From Triticum aestivum (taxonomy: Eukaryota; Streptophyta; Magnoliopsida; Poales; Poaceae), in assembly GCF_018294505.1 (NCBI RefSeq), contig NC_057800.1, forward strand, positions 476,904,530 to 476,968,529: DNA of 64,000 nucleotides, written 5' to 3'. This document shows, piece after piece, positions 34,971 through 45,687 of this stretch. A program made the translations under genes and the position numbers. Below the pieces are notes generated by a model, which saw only the letters and a program-made list of their open reading frames with translations, was not told the origin of the DNA and searched no databases. Each line of letters begins with the position of its first letter. The first letter of the stretch is position 1.

Positions 34971-37900
34971 CTAAAAGTCAATGAAGCTGCATCCGTATAG
35001 TACTCGTGTATAGAACTAATATATAGTGGAGTGGTTTTCTTATTCTCTCCATAACAATCATTTTAAATTGTGTAAGTACGAAACAAAACTCTTTATTTAA
35101 TGTACCAGTGAAGAAAACTACTGTCCACGCGTCGTGGTCGCACTTCCTGTCCTTCACGTGGGGTACACTACCCTCCCTTAAGTGAACAACCACACATGCG
35201 CCAAATTATCAGAAATTTGTGAGAGTGTGTACAAATAAAGAATTTTAATTTCAATTACCGGAAAGGTTTGAGAGTATGTACAGTTTGCCCTCTAATAATT
35301 ATGGTTTGTTGTGTTCGGCCTAAACTTGGTCAAACTTTACAAAGTTTGACTTCAATCAAATCTAATATGTGGAGTAAATAAAAATGGAGGGCTACTACGT
35401 CCATTCGGGTTTTTAGTCCACACCATTTTTTAATCAAAGTTAATAGCTGGATAAATAAAATTACAGGGGAGCTGGAGACAAAGTTGCGAGAAGGCTTAGA
35501 AATCAATACAAAACTTATGCTCTTAGTACCAACATCAATCCTTCTTCGAGGAAACATTTGGTTCATAGCCAATTATGGGATAAAATTGCACCAACGTGAA
35601 AGACGACTGCGTCTCCAACGCAACCAAGGTGAACTGACGAAGAATATCATCTTTGTGGGTAACAAGCAAAGAGCACTGATGGAAGACAGCTTGTTTTTCA
35701 TTGAAAATCGATCAGCTTCACCAGCTGACGCAACCATGAGGCGCAACCATGAGCATCGATAGGTCATCGTGGTGATGCATCATCCATTTGGCATCAAGTT
35801 TGGGTGAGGCACCTATGAAGTTCGACAAATCCTCATTGTGGTCTGTTTCTTCTTAGTAGTCAAGCTCGAGGAAGGAAGAACCACGTGGCAGAGGACAGTG
35901 AGGCGGAACAACAACGGCCATCCAATTTTGTGCAGTTCCACTAAAATTGAGGAAGACATGCCCGGGTATGGAGATACGCATCGCTATTTCCAAAAATATA
36001 AAAAAGGGTATAGTGTTGTTACTTTGTTTTACAAGATTAACAACGACATATCAATTGTCAATAAGAATTATGAAAAGTACACCAACAAACAGAAGCATCA
36101 TGATTATCTTGATGGGAACTAAACCATGATACCCGAGAAAAAAGCATTTCTTCATTTAACCAGTGATAGTATTAGATTAGCAGCAGCAATAGGAGCATAT
36201 GGACAATGACCGCACAACCACCATGTACTTTTTGTCGAAACAACATGTATACCTCCACCGAGGCATAAATCAGGACAACTTTTCAAGTGGCATTTCCTCT
36301 ATAATAGTAGGTGATGTTGGACCAACCGACGAACCCTAGCTACTATACATGGGGAGCTGGGGAGTAGTCACATAGAAGAAAACCCGCATGCAGCGACCTG
36401 GGGAGCTAGACCAGTACAAGAAGTTATACCTCAGGTGGGCGAGATGTCGCTTAGGCGGGCGGGCGGGATCTGCCCACACAACGGCAGCGAACAAGGGCGC
36501 GGAGGACCTTCATCCTTGCCAGCGCCAGCTCCAAGAGGACGGTGTGCATCGGCTTCATCCATCGCCGACGGCGACAATGTTAATGCTGCACCTCCTCACC
36601 TCCCGCAGCGGACGGGATTCAGCCGGATCTGTGACCACCGGTGTAGAGAGAGATAGTGTGGACACTATCATCTTGTTTTGATATGGAGAGGGTGAGAGAG
36701 CAAGACGCGAGAAACTCTATCAAACAAGAGGCTATAATGGAGTAAAACAATCTCTCCATAGCAGTGGTTTTAAATAGAATATGCGCGTTCCCGGAAAAAA
36801 GAAACGAAAACTGGCGGACAACTTTTTAACGTACCAAGAAAGAAAACTTGATCAAAACACGCCCCCGCTTCCAGGTCGCGAGAGTCATCGCACACACACA
36901 CATAGACATACACATGCATATCCGTGTTTACGTAAAATTTCATTCCATCTCCATCTCCAATCATATTTTTCCAACTGGCACATTATTTACGTTGTTAATT
37001 ATATACGCGACAATAACGTACAACATCTCTTGTTTGCGGGCGTCCGGACCGCTGCCACGGCCGCTCCTGACCAACCAGAACCCTCTTCATCACCAGCGCG
37101 TTCTTCCCGCCTGAAATGGTCAGTGCCGCATTCATGCCCGGCCAAAGCGGACGCGACCTCTCACTGGCACCGGCATTGAAGCGACATGCTAGCCGAGAGA
37201 GCGTCGTCCGTGCCGCTTCCTGGTGCACGCGACTGCTCCGCGTTCAAAGGTCGCAATAGCCGGCCACAACATGCATGTAAAAAGTTCTTGGGAGTCCGTT
37301 CTACAGCTGGCTGTCCTCCCCCAACTTGTCAATCTCTTCTAGTAGTACTAGTACTCCATGGCGCGATCCATCGACAAGCAGGCAGGAAAGCTATCGTATA
37401 CTTGGTTTGCGGTCAGTGGCATGCCGAGCGACCGTGTGGGGTCAAGCTGTGGAGGAGGGTGAGACACGAACGCGACAGACGTGATTTAAATGTTGGTTTT
37501 GCTCAATGGCGCGGTCCAACGAAACGAAACGTTGGTTTCTCTCCGTTTCCATTTTTTCTCCGGAATAAACAGAAACTTTCCACTCCATTTTCATTCCTAC
37601 TCCAAGGTTGCCCCGTTACAACATTCCATCAAATACAAAGAAAAACTAACACGCATGCTGATGCATCTCAATGATTCACAGATCATAGCCAATATTTACT
37701 TCACAACTAAAGACAAAAGTTGTGAGAGCGTGTACGAAAGAGAAACTACTGATGGGGTCACTACGACTTAAACCCTAAACCCTAAACATGATTTAATTTC
37801 CTGGCCAGGTAGAACCTATCGAAGGAAAGACGGCTGGCACCCTCGGATCATATGATGCTTTTGTGCAGTTCCACTAAAATCGAGATGAGCATCCCTGATG

Positions 37901-38420
37901 GCAAAGATATTGAAGAAGTGTGATTAGAATAATAGTACTGGTACTAGTTCATGAGACATAAACTCATCACAAGTAGAAGCCGGTAGAAATAGAGAAAGAT
38001 CGACATGGAGATGGAGCTACGTGGGGAGCTATCGCAGTGGAGCAAGCCGGCTCCAAAAGGAAGATGGACTACCTGGGACGTCGGGCTGTAGCTAGAAGGG
38101 CGGTTGGGACGCGTCATCGGCCCATACCGCGGTGACCCCCGATTGGGACGCACCAACTGTGGATTTTCTCCCTCGCCGATGTCGACCACATCTACACAGA
38201 ACATTGTTCCCTTCCCCTAGCTGCGGGATCAGGCCGGATATGTGACCAGCGGTGTGGCCACCGTCGTTCTATGCCTGTGAAGAGAGCAACCCAAGCAAGC
38301 AGGCTTGTAGCTTAGACTCCTGCTAGTGTATATATAGTGGTTTTCTTTTTCTCTCCATATCAACCATTTTATATTGCGTACGTGTCATTGAAGAGTGAAA
38401 TGATGGTTGCTTCTTCCGAC
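34971..38420 (+). repeat. Anonymous duplicated blocks 2 and 3
   Basis: Two further diverged copies of the same order of landmarks: TTTTGTGCAGTTCCACTAAA (35932, 37860), a GC-rich CGGCGACGG/GGATCNGGCCGGAT part (36430-36660, 38090-38270) and a CTCTCCATANCAA...CATTTT part (36750, 38355; also 35045 for block 1). No supported gene. Confidence 0.6.
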
Positions 38421-39978
38421 TAACTTACTGTGTGATTTGACTGCTCCTTTAGTGTCCCCTACACGTACTCCCCCTACGTGTATGCAACAGTCACACGTAC
38501 ACATGGACGCAAAAATGCGTGCGACGCCCTAATGCATGCATGTCCGAGCACACGAGGAACACACACGGTCACACTCAAGTTCTCAACCTACACGTGCATG
38601 CACACACATACTCAGATAGGGTGAGCTAGTGACCGTATAAACACCGGAAAATGTATATATTGAGCGCAATGAGCGTATTATCAAGTCCACTAATCGTATT
38701 TTTACAAATATACAGTGACAGACAGTGTATTTATCTCATTTGAAATTAATCCATATGAGCTGAAGAGGAGGCAGTATGAACTAGCATTACTTTGTTGTGT
38801 CCCGTCAACTTGCCGAACGAGGAGAAGCTTGCAGGACGGGAGAAGCTTGCATGCGGTGGCTCGCAGGACAAGGAGAAACTTTTGACTAATTCAAGCTCTC
38901 CTTCGCTGAGGCGGTGGATGTGCAACACTTAATTCGGTGTCATATTGCCAGAAGCATACACTGTACTAGTACTATTATTGTTGCACTTCCCGAAGAGGCG
39001 AACAACCAAGCGCAAAGTTTACTAGTACTAGTACTACTACTATAGTCTATAGAGGTATGTACTATACTAGTACTAGGAACCGGATGGAGGAGCGTCTGCA
39101 CTCTTGTTATATTTCTAAAATGTGATAAAGCAATCTTCAACACATTTGGTTCTCTTTGAGGGTTCTCGCATGTGATAATGGAAGTTGATTGCATGGAACA
39201 CTCGCCACAATTCTCGCGTAATTCTGGCTCATATCCTATTACAAATAGGAGCGCTCGGTAATATTTCCTATTTTTTTGTTCTTCAGCATGTAAACAGGTC
39301 AGCAAACCTTGCGGCGCATCTTTGTGCGAACCATGCTTGCTGCACTTTGAATGTGGCCAAGAGCTGTCTTGATGAAATACCTCGCTTCCTACTTCTTTTT
39401 TTGCGGGGTACCTCGCTTACTAGTGACCAGTGTCTTGGTTGATCGCCCTAAGAATGCTTATATATGAATAAAGCTCTCTCATTTACCCGCAAAAAAGATT
39501 AAGCCATATTAACCGGGAAGGAGGGAGTATGGACTAGCACTACTTGTTGGTGTGTCCCGTCAACTCGCAGAATGAGGAGAAGCTTGCAGGACAAGGTGAA
39601 GCTCGCTTATGCCTTTTGACTAATGCAACATACCCTCGCCCAGGCGGTGGACATGCATCAATTCATTCGGTGTCAAATTGCCAGAGGCATACACTGTACT
39701 AGTACCGAACATGCGGAGTACCATCATTGTTCGACTTCACGAAGAGGCGAAGAGCCAAGCGCAAGGTTTGGTAGTACGAGTAGTACTACTACTAGAACCA
39801 CATGGTGGAGCCTTTGTACTCTTATTTTTTTTTAATCTCCGATAAGGTACACATTTATTCCAGAGAAGGGCAGAAAATGGCAGCCCAACATGTAATGATG
39901 ATATCGATCAACCATGCTCAAATATATCTTGGCCTCCGTGCAAGCCCGTCTGTGTGTTCTCGCTCCTCGTCTCTCTCA
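38421..39978 (+). repeat. Diverged direct duplication, about 0.75-kb period
   Basis: 38755-39110 and 39515-39830 share CGTCAACT(T/C)GC, GAGGAGAAGCTTGCAGGAC, AGGCGGTGGA, GCATACACTGTACTAGTA and GAAGAGGCGAA in the same order. The piece between is AT-rich. No gene. Confidence 0.7.
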
Positions 39979-40251
39979 GACTAGCCACAGTGGGAGTAAC
40001 TTCAATAGTAACATCGAGTCCAACTCATCAAATTTGCTTATGTGGCAATGAGTTAATGAGGAGAGAGATAGTTACAGTAACTTAGCTAGTTACTGTAACA
40101 TCACATGCCCCAAGGCAATATGAGTCTATAACCTAATAAATGAAGGTTTGCATGTTATCATACTTATGTTACTGCCCACTATGAAGGTAGTAATATAGTC
40201 TAGGGATATGTGTATGTTACTAGTGTATGTTACTCTCCATTGTGGCTAGTC
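39979..40251 (+). mobile_element. MITE with GACTAGCCACAGTGGGAGTAAC ends, TSD TCA
   Basis: 273 bp. The left end GACTAGCCACAGTGG pairs with the right end CCATTGTGGCTAGTC. TCA lies on both sides (39976-39978, 40252-40254). Internal GTTACTGTAAC palindromes. No coding capacity. A 3-bp TSD suggests a Harbinger relationship, but the superfamily is not certain. Confidence 0.8.
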
Positions 40252-40392
40252 TCAAGGAACGGCGGGTTGGCCATTTTGCCGTCAATTGAGATCGGTTTGC
40301 TCACACTCTGGTCCCACATGTCAGTGATATGCCAAGAGGAGGTGCGTTGACCGACTGGCCATACACGTACTTGGTTTTGCACCTTCATACTA

Positions 40393-40741
40393 CTCCTCCC
40401 TCCGTCACAGTTTATAGGGCGCGCTTCATTATGATGCATTTCTCTCAATGCATTTCCACCACCAGAGAGACTTTAGATGCGTTTGGTTTAATGCTCAATT
40501 AATTAGGGCGTGGTTACCACAATTTTCCCTCGATGTAGTACTATGGAGTGGAGTAAGTGCATGCATGTGTGTACCCAGGGTGGAAGCACTGCATGCATGT
40601 GTGTACGCATTATTTTCTCTAGTAATAGACGTCGTGCTATAACTACCAATGCTATTTTTCAGGCCGATCGCTAGTCGCCTTGGTCCCAGAGATTTTCTCT
40701 TTTTCTGAAGCGCGCTCTATAAAGAGTGATGGATGGAGTAG
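40393..40741 (+). mobile_element. Stowaway/Mariner-like MITE, TSD TA
   Basis: Inverted ends CTCCTCCCTCCGTCACAG...GGGCGCGCTT and GAAGCGCGCTCTATAAAGAG...GATGGAGTAG, flanked by TA (40391-40392, 40742-40743). About 349 bp, no transposase. Confidence 0.7.
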
Positions 40742-40890
40742 TATGAGCGGATTCAAAGAAGAGCGTATTGATGGTTGCTTCTTCCGAGCAACTTACACTA
40801 GGAAAGGTGGGGCTTATGATTTGACTACTCATTACTCACTATTAATGCGGCGCAATGACCGGTCTGAGTCTCCCATGCGGCTGTGCACTA

Positions 40891-41191
40891 CCCCCTCGGT
40901 TCTTAAATATACTCTGGAGTATTTGTCTTTCTAGAGATTTCAACAAGTGACTACTCAAATATTTGTCTTTTTAGAGATTCAAATGGACTACTACATGCGG
41001 ATGTATATAGACATATTTTAGAGTGTAGATTCACTCATTTTGCTCCGTATGTAGTCACTTGTTGAAATCTCTAGAAGGACAAATATTTAGTAACGGAGGG
41101 AGTACACATACGAAGCAAAATGAGTGAATCTACACTCTAAAATATGCCCATTTGAAATTTGTAAAAAGACAAATATTTAGGAATGAAGGAG
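40891..41191 (+). mobile_element. Compound Stowaway (Thalos-like) MITE pair
   Basis: 40891-41102 has inverted ends (CCCCCTCGGTTCTTAAATAT and ATTTAGTAACGGAGGGAG) flanked by TA. Its left arm contains a second copy of the TTTGTCTTT(C/T)TAGAGATT motif. The adjacent 41105-41191 is the right half of another copy, again ending in a GGAG-like terminus and TA. Looks like nested or rearranged copies of one family. Confidence 0.75.
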
Positions 41192-41199
41192 TATAATTT

Positions 41200-42600
41200 T
41201 GTGCATGGCACATGGACCCAGATGCCGAAGAGGCTTCTGGCAATGCTATCAAGCTTCCATCATTTGTTTACATAATTGACGTACTATACAAATAATTTTC
41301 CTGCGACATGAAATTGTACAATGGTGTGAGCTTTCAGCTTTTGTTTCGTGTGTCTTGCCATCGATGCTCTTTCGGAAACAATAAAAAACTAACTTCCTTT
41401 CTAATCAGAGCTAATATTTACATCACAACTGAAGACAAAGTTGTGAGAAGGTGTTAAATTAAAATTGATCCATGTTTTCATTGGCAGCAACGTCCCCCCA
41501 GCTCTGTCTAAATCAACAAGGCATGTTGGGGAAAAAAGTAGCTGTCTGGAGCATGCAACATTCTGATCATTTTGTGCAGTTCCACTAAAATAGAGCTGAG
41601 CGTCCCTGTTCCAAAGATATTAAGTGTGATTACGAAAATAGAGGACTACTGATGAAACAATAAACACACAAATAGAAGCCGATCACCATTGCAGTCTCTC
41701 TTAAGACTAACTAGTTGGAGAAGATTTGGCTCAAAGTTGGATGAGGAGGATAGAGCAAAACCAATCTCCGTTTGTGCAGTCGCACTGAAATGTAGAGACG
41801 TTGCCCATGTGACATTTTGGTAGAACTGCACAAAACACTCTTAATAAAAAAGTGATTTGTGTAGTCCACCAAAAGGTCGCGATAGCAACGAGGTGAAATG
41901 GATAGCCCTGTTTGCAAAAAAAGAGGTAGAAAGGAAACAATTACTGGCCAATAACAGTTGATGACACATGCGACGACAAAAAAGAAGCATATTCCTTATC
42001 CTAAGGGAAGATAACAACACAGTTGTGTTTGTCTAAAACGGTGCGAGGACAAGATTGCAATATGGAAAGTACACCGGACGAGCTACGTTTTGGGCAAAGA
42101 ACTATGGAAGATCCACATGCAGCAACGTGGGAAGACGGGCAGTGGAGCAAGGCCGGAGGGGATACCTAGAGGTCGTCCGGATGTAACTAGGTGAGCAGCG
42201 GTGGGCGGAATCTGCCCATACTGCGGCAGCGAGCAGGTGGCGTAGGCCCTACCACGCTGGAGCTTGGTCAGAGAGAACGGCGTGTACCGCAGATCGAGAC
42301 ATGCTGCCTCGGCGCCGTCAAACGGAGAAACGATGCACGTCCTGCCTTTCCGTCGGCAGACGGGATGCGGCCGGATCAGTGAACAACGGTGAGAGAGAGA
42401 GAGAGAGGCCACCGCAGCCTTGTGTGAGATACTCTGAAGAGAGACAAACCAGGCAGGCATGCTCCATTGTACATAGTGGAGCGGACTACCTTTTTCTCCA
42501 TAAAATCGTTTTATATTCTGTGTTGCCATTGAGTGATATAACTTTATTTAAAAATAACGCACCAACGCATCAAGTCGAACTTTGTTTCGTCCATGCGTGG
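41200..42600 (+). repeat. Anonymous duplicated block 4
   Basis: Same landmarks as blocks 1-3: TTTTGTGCAGTTCCACTAAA at 41572 and a diverged copy at 41772, ACTGGCCAATAA(C/A)(A/G) near 41945, a GC-rich segment with GGAATCTGCCCATACTGCGG (42206) and GGATGCGGCCGGATCAGTGA (42362), then TTTCTCCATAAAATCGTTTT (42493). The minus-strand frame 42083-42529 is long but not conserved in the sister blocks. Confidence 0.6.
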
Positions 42601-44913
42601 TACACGGCCTCCGTAGGTAAACAACCGCTACACGCGTTCAAATTAGCACGTGGGCTGCCATTTCGTACAAAAATGAGCTCCACCGTGTACCCGCCCGGGT
42701 GTGGCTGGGCACGAAGCGTGAGTACGTGCACGGTGCACCTATTCTCTTCTTGTATACGTACACCACCTATGTGGGGTTGTGTGAGAGAGATACAAATGTA
42801 GAGAGATAGTATAGTGTGTGGGTTCGTGAGAGTTTTTGGGGGGGGGGTGGGGGGGTCAATCAAAAAATGTAACATATGCAATGTCTATGAAATAGAGTCT
42901 TGGATATATCATATATATAGAGGGGTGATCCACGAGAAGAGAGTGGAGGTATCATCGGCTTGAGGTGTCCATAGAATCAAAGAGAGGGATGATGTGTGTG
43001 TGTGCGCGCGCGCGATCGATAAAGAGTGCCATCGAATTTGTGTTTGCCCACGTCAAAGATATAGAGTGGCTGACCTACGGGAACGTTAGAGGGGACATGT
43101 GCAGTTTGTCTCTGTGGCATGGATACCTACCTACAGCGCTCGACTATCGGTGTGTGGTGGGGGGGAGGGAGGCCTAATTAACTATAGAGGTACAATGGCT
43201 GGTATATGTGTGGAGGAGGAGAGAGGACTACCTCATGTATTAAGGGAGATCGATCTACCTCATGTATTAAGAGAGATCGATCGGCATCCATGCATATGTG
43301 TAGGAGAGGAATAAAGTTGGGAGAGAGATAGAGCTACAGTGTTGGAGGGGGTGGTAGTGGAGTTGCTTCTAACAAATGGTGGGATAGGCTTGCTAGACAA
43401 CCGGAGGGCACGCCTGCAATATCAATAAGAGAGGGGATGGCTGCCTGTCTGTGCACGTGCGTGTGAGAGACGGGTCAGGAGGCATGCACGAATGATGAGG
43501 GGGGCGATATGGATGTGGTAAGCAGACATAACTACATAGGAAGATCAATCATCCTTTGTCAGATAAAGGAGAGACATAACTTGTGAGGTACGTCGATCGA
43601 TGGGGGGGAATAGTTAAAGTCGACCTAGGTATATGTTGGGAGATTGATCGGTATACATGCATGTGCGTGTTAGAAGCAAATGAGGCACAGGGAGAAGGAT
43701 AGAGAGAGAGAGAGGGATGCATCTAGGAGGTGGTGCGAGAGTCATACTATATCGAGGGGGAAGGAGTGTGCGAGTACGAGATCGATGAAAAGAGTGGTGG
43801 GAGTGAGGCATGGACGGTGATAAGAGAAGAGGGGAAGCTTGTGTTTTGTTCTAGGCACACCTGGCTAGAGAGGCATATAGATCGATGTGTGCCATAAAGA
43901 AGGAGCTGGGGGCCTGCACACACCGTGGGTGAATGGCGTAAAGTGAAAAGATGAATTTGCGCGATGGTGCTAGAGAATGCTGAGGGAGGGTAAGAGGGAA
44001 GCGGGCATGTGCATGCACGAGAGAAAGTTAGCGCTAGCTAGCTACAAAGATAAGAGGATTGTGTGGGTGTAAAAGATGAATAGAGATCATACTTCATTAT
44101 AAAAAGCGAATTCAGATATTTGAAGAATTTATCATAGTGTTTTAAACCGACGCATGTGTGAATATATATAACGGTGATACACATGGTGTGGTTATGAACA
44201 TGTTATACTATATATAATATATTTTATCTCTACTCTTACAAAAAACGGAGTTGTTGATGACGGTGTGCCTGCCATCCTACAATATAGGCCGTCCGATTTA
44301 TATCTGATGGATAGGAAGGAAACTATGGCAATTTTGAAAAAAAGATACCCATACCCCTTTCCATATTTGCAAATTAGGCCTCCCCTTGATCATGTTGATG
44401 TTCTGTGCAACACATGGGCATCTTGCTAGTACTACGTATAATATATAGAACATTGATCATAATTTGGGCTAACGTGTGGCTTTTGCAGCTCAGGTCTAAA
44501 TACTTGTCATAATGTAGGGGGCGGGGCACTATACTATGTGTGATAAACATGGTGTACACGTATGGAACATGGTTTAGATTATGAATATATAGTTAGTACA
44601 TCAAATATACTATTATTTGGAATCAACATCAAGTGTATTCAAAAAATAGAATTCGAGTTCATGTAGTACACATAGTTCATATCTATCTCTATAGTAATCA
44701 TGTGGTGTGTTATTAAGGTAATACATGAATGATGGTTGAAGTTGGCAACAACCATGATTGTAGATTATTATTGAAATAGAGAAACGAATTCAAATTCAGG
44801 TCGAATTGCAGCGGTAGTATAGACATTTGGAATGCACTAAAATGTTGCTATGAGTAGGTTACATGCATTATACAGCAAGCGAAAAATTTAATTGGACATA
44901 ACATGGATTCATA
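42601..44913 (+). other. Purine-rich, gene-free CACTA interior
   Basis: From about 42780 to 44080 the plus strand is dominated by GAGAGAG, GGGAG and GTGTG runs, with a G homopolymer near 42836-42856, (GT)n(GC)n at 42990-43013 and a tandem pair of ACCTCATGTATTAAG (43229, 43257). The rest is AT-rich. No gene recognised. Confidence 0.5.
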
Positions 44914-45150
44914 CTCCCTCCTTCCATCTATATAGGGCGTAATGCGTTATTTAAGACCGCCTTTGACTATTGATAAGATTAATAGTACATGACAAGCACA
45001 ATGTGAAAATTATATCATTGAAAGAACCTTTCACAGACGAATTTAACGGTGTGCTTTGTGTAAGTTGCATGTCATATATTATTGCTCTAATATTTGGTCA
45101 AAGTTAGCATCGGAAAACGCATTAGGCCCTATATAGATGGAAGGAGGGAG
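44914..45150 (+). mobile_element. Stowaway-like MITE, TSD TA
   Basis: 237 bp. The ends CTCCCTCCTTCCATCTATAT and ATATAGATGGAAGGAGGGAG are perfect inverted repeats of 20 bases, extended by AGGGCGTAATGCG / CGCATTAGGCCCT with mismatches. TA on both sides. Confidence 0.9.
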
Positions 45151-45687
45151 TATCTTTGAATAACATTTTTATAGTAAAACGGGGCAAGACTCTCTCTTTC
45201 TGTGGTGTGAATATTTTTATTTTTTTCGTTTTCTTTTCGGTTAAGGGAAGTGCGAACTGATTTGGTACGTACAAGTACAATATTACACGTTAGGCTTGTA
45301 CCTAAAATTCAACCCGCGCCTTGTTATATCCCGAAAATTCAGATATCGTGTTCCCAAAACTGGCGCCTTCACAACCCGCGCCTTGCTATCCCAAAATTAC
45401 AACGCGCGCGAAAACTCCCTCCAGCTGCCAAATCCCGACACACGAAATCGCCCTTCTAACCCTGAGCCGAAAGGGCCGCTAGTTCAAATCGGTGGGGGGG
45501 GGGGGTACTTTTGTAACACACCCTACATTCTGGACAAGTGTGTCCCTAAGTCATGGTTCACCCCCTCCCATCTCCTCCTTTTTGCCATTCGAAATCCTAG
45601 GCCGCCATAACCTCTCCGCTCCAGCCGTGAAACCCCACCCTCCTCCATCCGCCACCTCACCGCTGCCCAGCCGGAGCCTCTTCCCCG
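45151..45687 (+). promoter_or_regulatory. Upstream region of the CACTA ORF1-like gene
   Basis: A duplicated CAACCCGCGCCTTG(T/C)TAT motif (45310, 45375), CGCGCGCG and a G run (45492-45506) precede a pyrimidine-rich leader (CTCCATCCGCCACCTCACC) just before the first ATG. No clear TATA box. Promoter role is inferred from position. Confidence 0.4.

Noticed and set aside
37186..37674. 162-codon plus-strand frame in block 3
   Set aside because: No domain, mixed composition, not conserved in sister blocks.
37773..37790. Telomere-like repeat AAACCCTAAACCCTAAAC
   Set aside because: Only two and a half units; such short interstitial copies are common by chance or in promoters.
42083..42529. 148-codon minus-strand frame
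   Set aside because: The GC-rich module is repeated at 34430 and 36450, but the peptide is not conserved there; probably not coding as it stands.
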